In this document: piece by piece, positions 61,501 through 64,000 of the stretch
How positions within the stretch are numbered: the first letter of the stretch is position 1
Layout: each line of letters begins with the position of its first letter
Source: Mesostigma viride
Taxonomy: Eukaryota; Streptophyta; Mesostigmatophyceae; Mesostigmatales; Mesostigmataceae
Assembly (NCBI GenBank): GCA_009746045.1
Contig: RPFO01000127.1
Coordinates: 62,001-126,000 of the forward strand
Reading direction: 5' to 3'
Length of the DNA stretch: 64,000 nucleotides
Notes under the pieces: generated by a model
Databases searched by the model: none
Told to the model about the DNA's origin: nothing
What the model saw: the letters and a program-made list of their open reading frames with translations, nothing else
Made by a program: the position numbers and the translations under genes

Positions 61501-62800
61501 GTGTTTTCCGCGTTTTTTTTACGTTTTGCGCGCTAGGATGCCAGGAACGACAGGGCAACGATTTGAAGCACACAGATTTCGTATCTCTACTAATAAGTAC
61601 TGACCCGTCTGAACTTTTACAATTCGACGCGATCTTATTTTGACATTGTGGTGCACAGTGCGCGCACCGTGCGGAGGTGGCCATGGCGACGTGCGTTCCG
61701 TTAAAATATGGCTAATCCGGCGGGCGACAGGCGAAAAAATTAAGCCGATGGTTAAAAGTGATGTTTCAATGATGTTTCATAGCAAGATCTGCACTTATTT
61801 GCAAATTCGCTGCCTTTGTTGGTACAATTTGCACGGGGGTCTCATCCAACGTCAATTTGGCGCGATGAATAATCTAGCATGTGTGCCTGCGACGGTAGAA
61901 CTCGACATTCTGGGTTATTTGATGCAGCAAGAGCCGTTTAGTAACGGACACCATGAAAATAACCTAAGCATCTTCGATCTGCGGCCATTTCCTGTCATTT
62001 CTAAATGATTTCGTTCAGGCCTGCGCGATCCGCGGTTAATCCATCCATGGCTGGCTGGCTTTTCTTGCGCGCCTGGGTAGGAAATAATGCCGGCCGTGGT
62101 ACGTTTGGATTGCCGCATGTCACCGCCCCAGTCTGTTTGCGCTCTTAATGAACCTGGCATGAAACTTTTTGCGCCGTTTCTGGGTTTTCTTGCTCTTTTG
62201 TTCTCCACTGTTGCAAGTTGTGCTATCAGATTTTCCGCAGCTTTCAATGGTTTTCCTTACGCTGCGTATGCCATGCTTCCTAAAGCTACCCAGAATTGAT
62301 CGGGCAGTTATCTGGCTTTGCTACGCTTCCTGTATGGAGGTTTCACCGTAGACATCTATATTGCGTAGTCAAGGACCCTAGCTGCCTGGGAGCGGCATCA
62401 CCGTTGAAGGAGCTGGCGAGCTCATAGACGCCTGTCATGCTCTTCAGCCTGCTGGAAAACAAGGTTGTTGTATGGAAGGTGAGAATATGTGAGTTACTTA
62501 TCAACATCCCCACCTGTTTAGCCTCCGTGGTTCCCCAACGGGGACACGAGATTAAGTAATATTAATTAATTATTCAGTTAATTAATTAATTAATGCACAC
62601 CACGAGTCACACACCTGTAGTCACATGCAGCTCAGTATATTTCACATAGCATCGCACCATGCAAACATACTACATGCATTAATTGATAACTACTGTAGTA
62701 TTTGCGTGCATGCACAGCCCACATATATATTATTAAAATATATAATTACTTGCATCAAAGTGAAGGCACCAAGTAAACATAACCAATATAAAGCCACATA
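61501..62800. other. Intergenic, one LINE-like tail, no gene seen
   Basis: A LINE-like tail lies at 62520-62600 (GTGGTTCCCCAACGGGGACA, then CGAG and TTAA repeats). A 40-base match to 36695-36745 in reverse lies at 61640-61695. No convincing coding frame. Confidence 0.5.
62520..62600 (+). repeat. LINE-like 3' tail, plus strand
   Basis: Stem-loop CCCC-AA-CGGGG within CTCCGTGGTTCC...CACGAG, then a TTAA-rich tract; closely similar to 50060-50110. Confidence 0.6.
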
Positions 62801-62801
62801 T

Positions 62802-64000
62802 GTCTCGTGCCGACCACCCCCTCCCGAGCCCCCGGCCTTGAAGCACCCTTGCGACTGCAGGCTCTCCGCGGCTGTCTGACATGCCTGTCACCTGTTCTGG
62901 TAGAGGACTCCGGGTAATACTGTCGTATCCATTCCAACCAGATCTCCTCACCGACATCTCCCCGTCTTACTACCCGATTCCGCCTCTAAGCCTCCGCGCG
63001 CTGGCAGAAGTCTGGCCTCTGGGAAGCGCTCCGCGGCCGTCTGCCCTGACGGCACACACAAAGCCAAAGCGTTGTTGGCGTGTTACTACGTACCCGCGCA
63101 CACCTCATCTCACCTACACTACACCGTTATAACCGCCTATTATCAACTGGTGTGTTTTTCTGTATTGCTTCCAATAAAGCGGGGGCGCAACCGCACTCAG
63201 TAGGTGCGCCAGGAGTCCTCCGACCAATGCTGCGATCGCCATCGCACGCGGTACTGTCGCTGGGTCCCGCCTCTATGCTTGACATCTCGTGGTCCGATCG
63301 CAGCCACCTCATCTCCTGTTCCCTGCTGGATTGAACTCCACGGGGCCGGGGATTGACCCTACCCTGAATGGTGTTTCTGGTGTCATAACTTGAGCTGGTA
63401 CGATGGAAACGTGGATGTGAGGTTCCATGACAACCGGACTCCACCTGGAACATACGTGTCAAACTTGGAAGACACCTTGTAGGGGCAGGACATGGAGAAG
63501 CTAGTTCTCCGCGCCTTTTCCACGTTGTGTGAGAAATCGTCCGATTCTGTGGGCCCTCCACCAGACCCATCGCGCCACCTCAAGGACGGCGCCGTTATCC
63601 CGCTTGCCGCCTGTCCTCTCCAGATACGTTCGTGCGGCGCGGTAACTGGACGCCTCGTTGAAGCTGGTGCATCCGCTGCAGCAAGCGATCAACCCTCGTG
63701 TGTCCAGCTTGACTGACCCTCTCCCGTTCAGGCTTCATAAGCCCGCGTCGGGAGGCGTGAGAGGGGCCTGCCAGAGTGAGGAAAAAGGGGGTAATCCGTG
63801 GCGCCCTGGGGAGCATTGTTCAGGGACGAGACTCCACAAGCCAGGAATTGCCTCCAGTTGCTGCCACACCGCGTCGGTGTGTGTCGCAATTGGTCCTCTT
63901 GCACTGTATCGGTTCAGCCGCTCCACAGATGGATACGACGACTGTGGTGCCGTACCCAGCGCCCTTGGTGCCCAACTCCGTCGAAGAACTCCTGCCAGAT
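62802..64000 (-). pseudogene. Second copy of chromovirus segment (integrase to extra ORF), dense indels
   Basis: From GTCTCGTGCC at 62802 to the window end the sequence matches 55015 to about 56250 in the same orientation. Differences are mostly one- or two-base deletions and insertions every 10-30 bases, with few substitutions, so no frame survives beyond about 60 codons. Integrase and chromodomain parts are recognisable piecemeal. It is either a decayed element or poorly polished sequence. Confidence 0.8.

Overview
The window is eukaryotic nuclear DNA. It has GT-AG introns with consistent phases, LTR and non-LTR retrotransposons and very long microsatellites. The cellular genes have GC-rich exons and the intergenic DNA is AT-richer. 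A unicellular alga or related protist is the best guess: there is a type I asparaginase with a long transit-like leader, a GT32 sugar transferase, and an unusual copia-like element together with a chromovirus. This is inference; no rRNA, organelle or diagnostic marker gene is present.

Cellular genes. Two paralogous DEG/ENaC/ASC-type cation channel genes lie on the minus strand. The left copy (519-5247) shows exons 1-6 and runs off the window start. The right copy (37677-47409) can be modelled completely: 11 exons with compatible phases, 1854 coding bases, 617 residues. A GT32-like glycosyltransferase (28608-30076, +, two or more exons) and an intronless L-asparaginase (48373-49815, +) are the other cellular genes. 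The asparaginase is divergent from the right channel gene across about 1 kb.

Mobile DNA. At 6.2-28.0 kb there is a nested structure. An uninterrupted (CAA)n tract, about 4.1 kb if rejoined, was invaded by LTR element A (7838-25467, TSD ACAAC). A was in turn invaded by a 1.7-kb sequence C (21-bp duplication) and by a young related element B (15811-23635, TSD GGTAC, LTRs that look identical). A and B belong to one unusual copia-like family. Its features are an extra ORF upstream of gag, a single in-frame UGA between gag and pol, domain order IN-PR-RT-RH with the protease-like domain after integrase, DTN in place of DTG in that domain, HGDD in place of YVDD in RT, AGTT...AACT LTR ends, a covarying hairpin at the LTR start, and a conserved tRNA T-arm-like motif in the 3' noncoding DNA.

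Elsewhere there are a broken RT fragment with a YIDD motif (30.64-31.19 kb), a broken LINE (31.7-33.7 kb), LINE fragments (51.3-52.0 kb), and several short 3' tails of the same LINE-like group that carry a stem-loop and TTAA repeats. A degenerate minus-strand Ty3/gypsy chromovirus (51991 to about 61.2 kb) has an extra 2.5-kb coding region between the chromodomain and the 3' LTR. The last 1.2 kb is a second copy of part of this element with a very high density of single-base indels, which looks more like unpolished assembly than natural decay.
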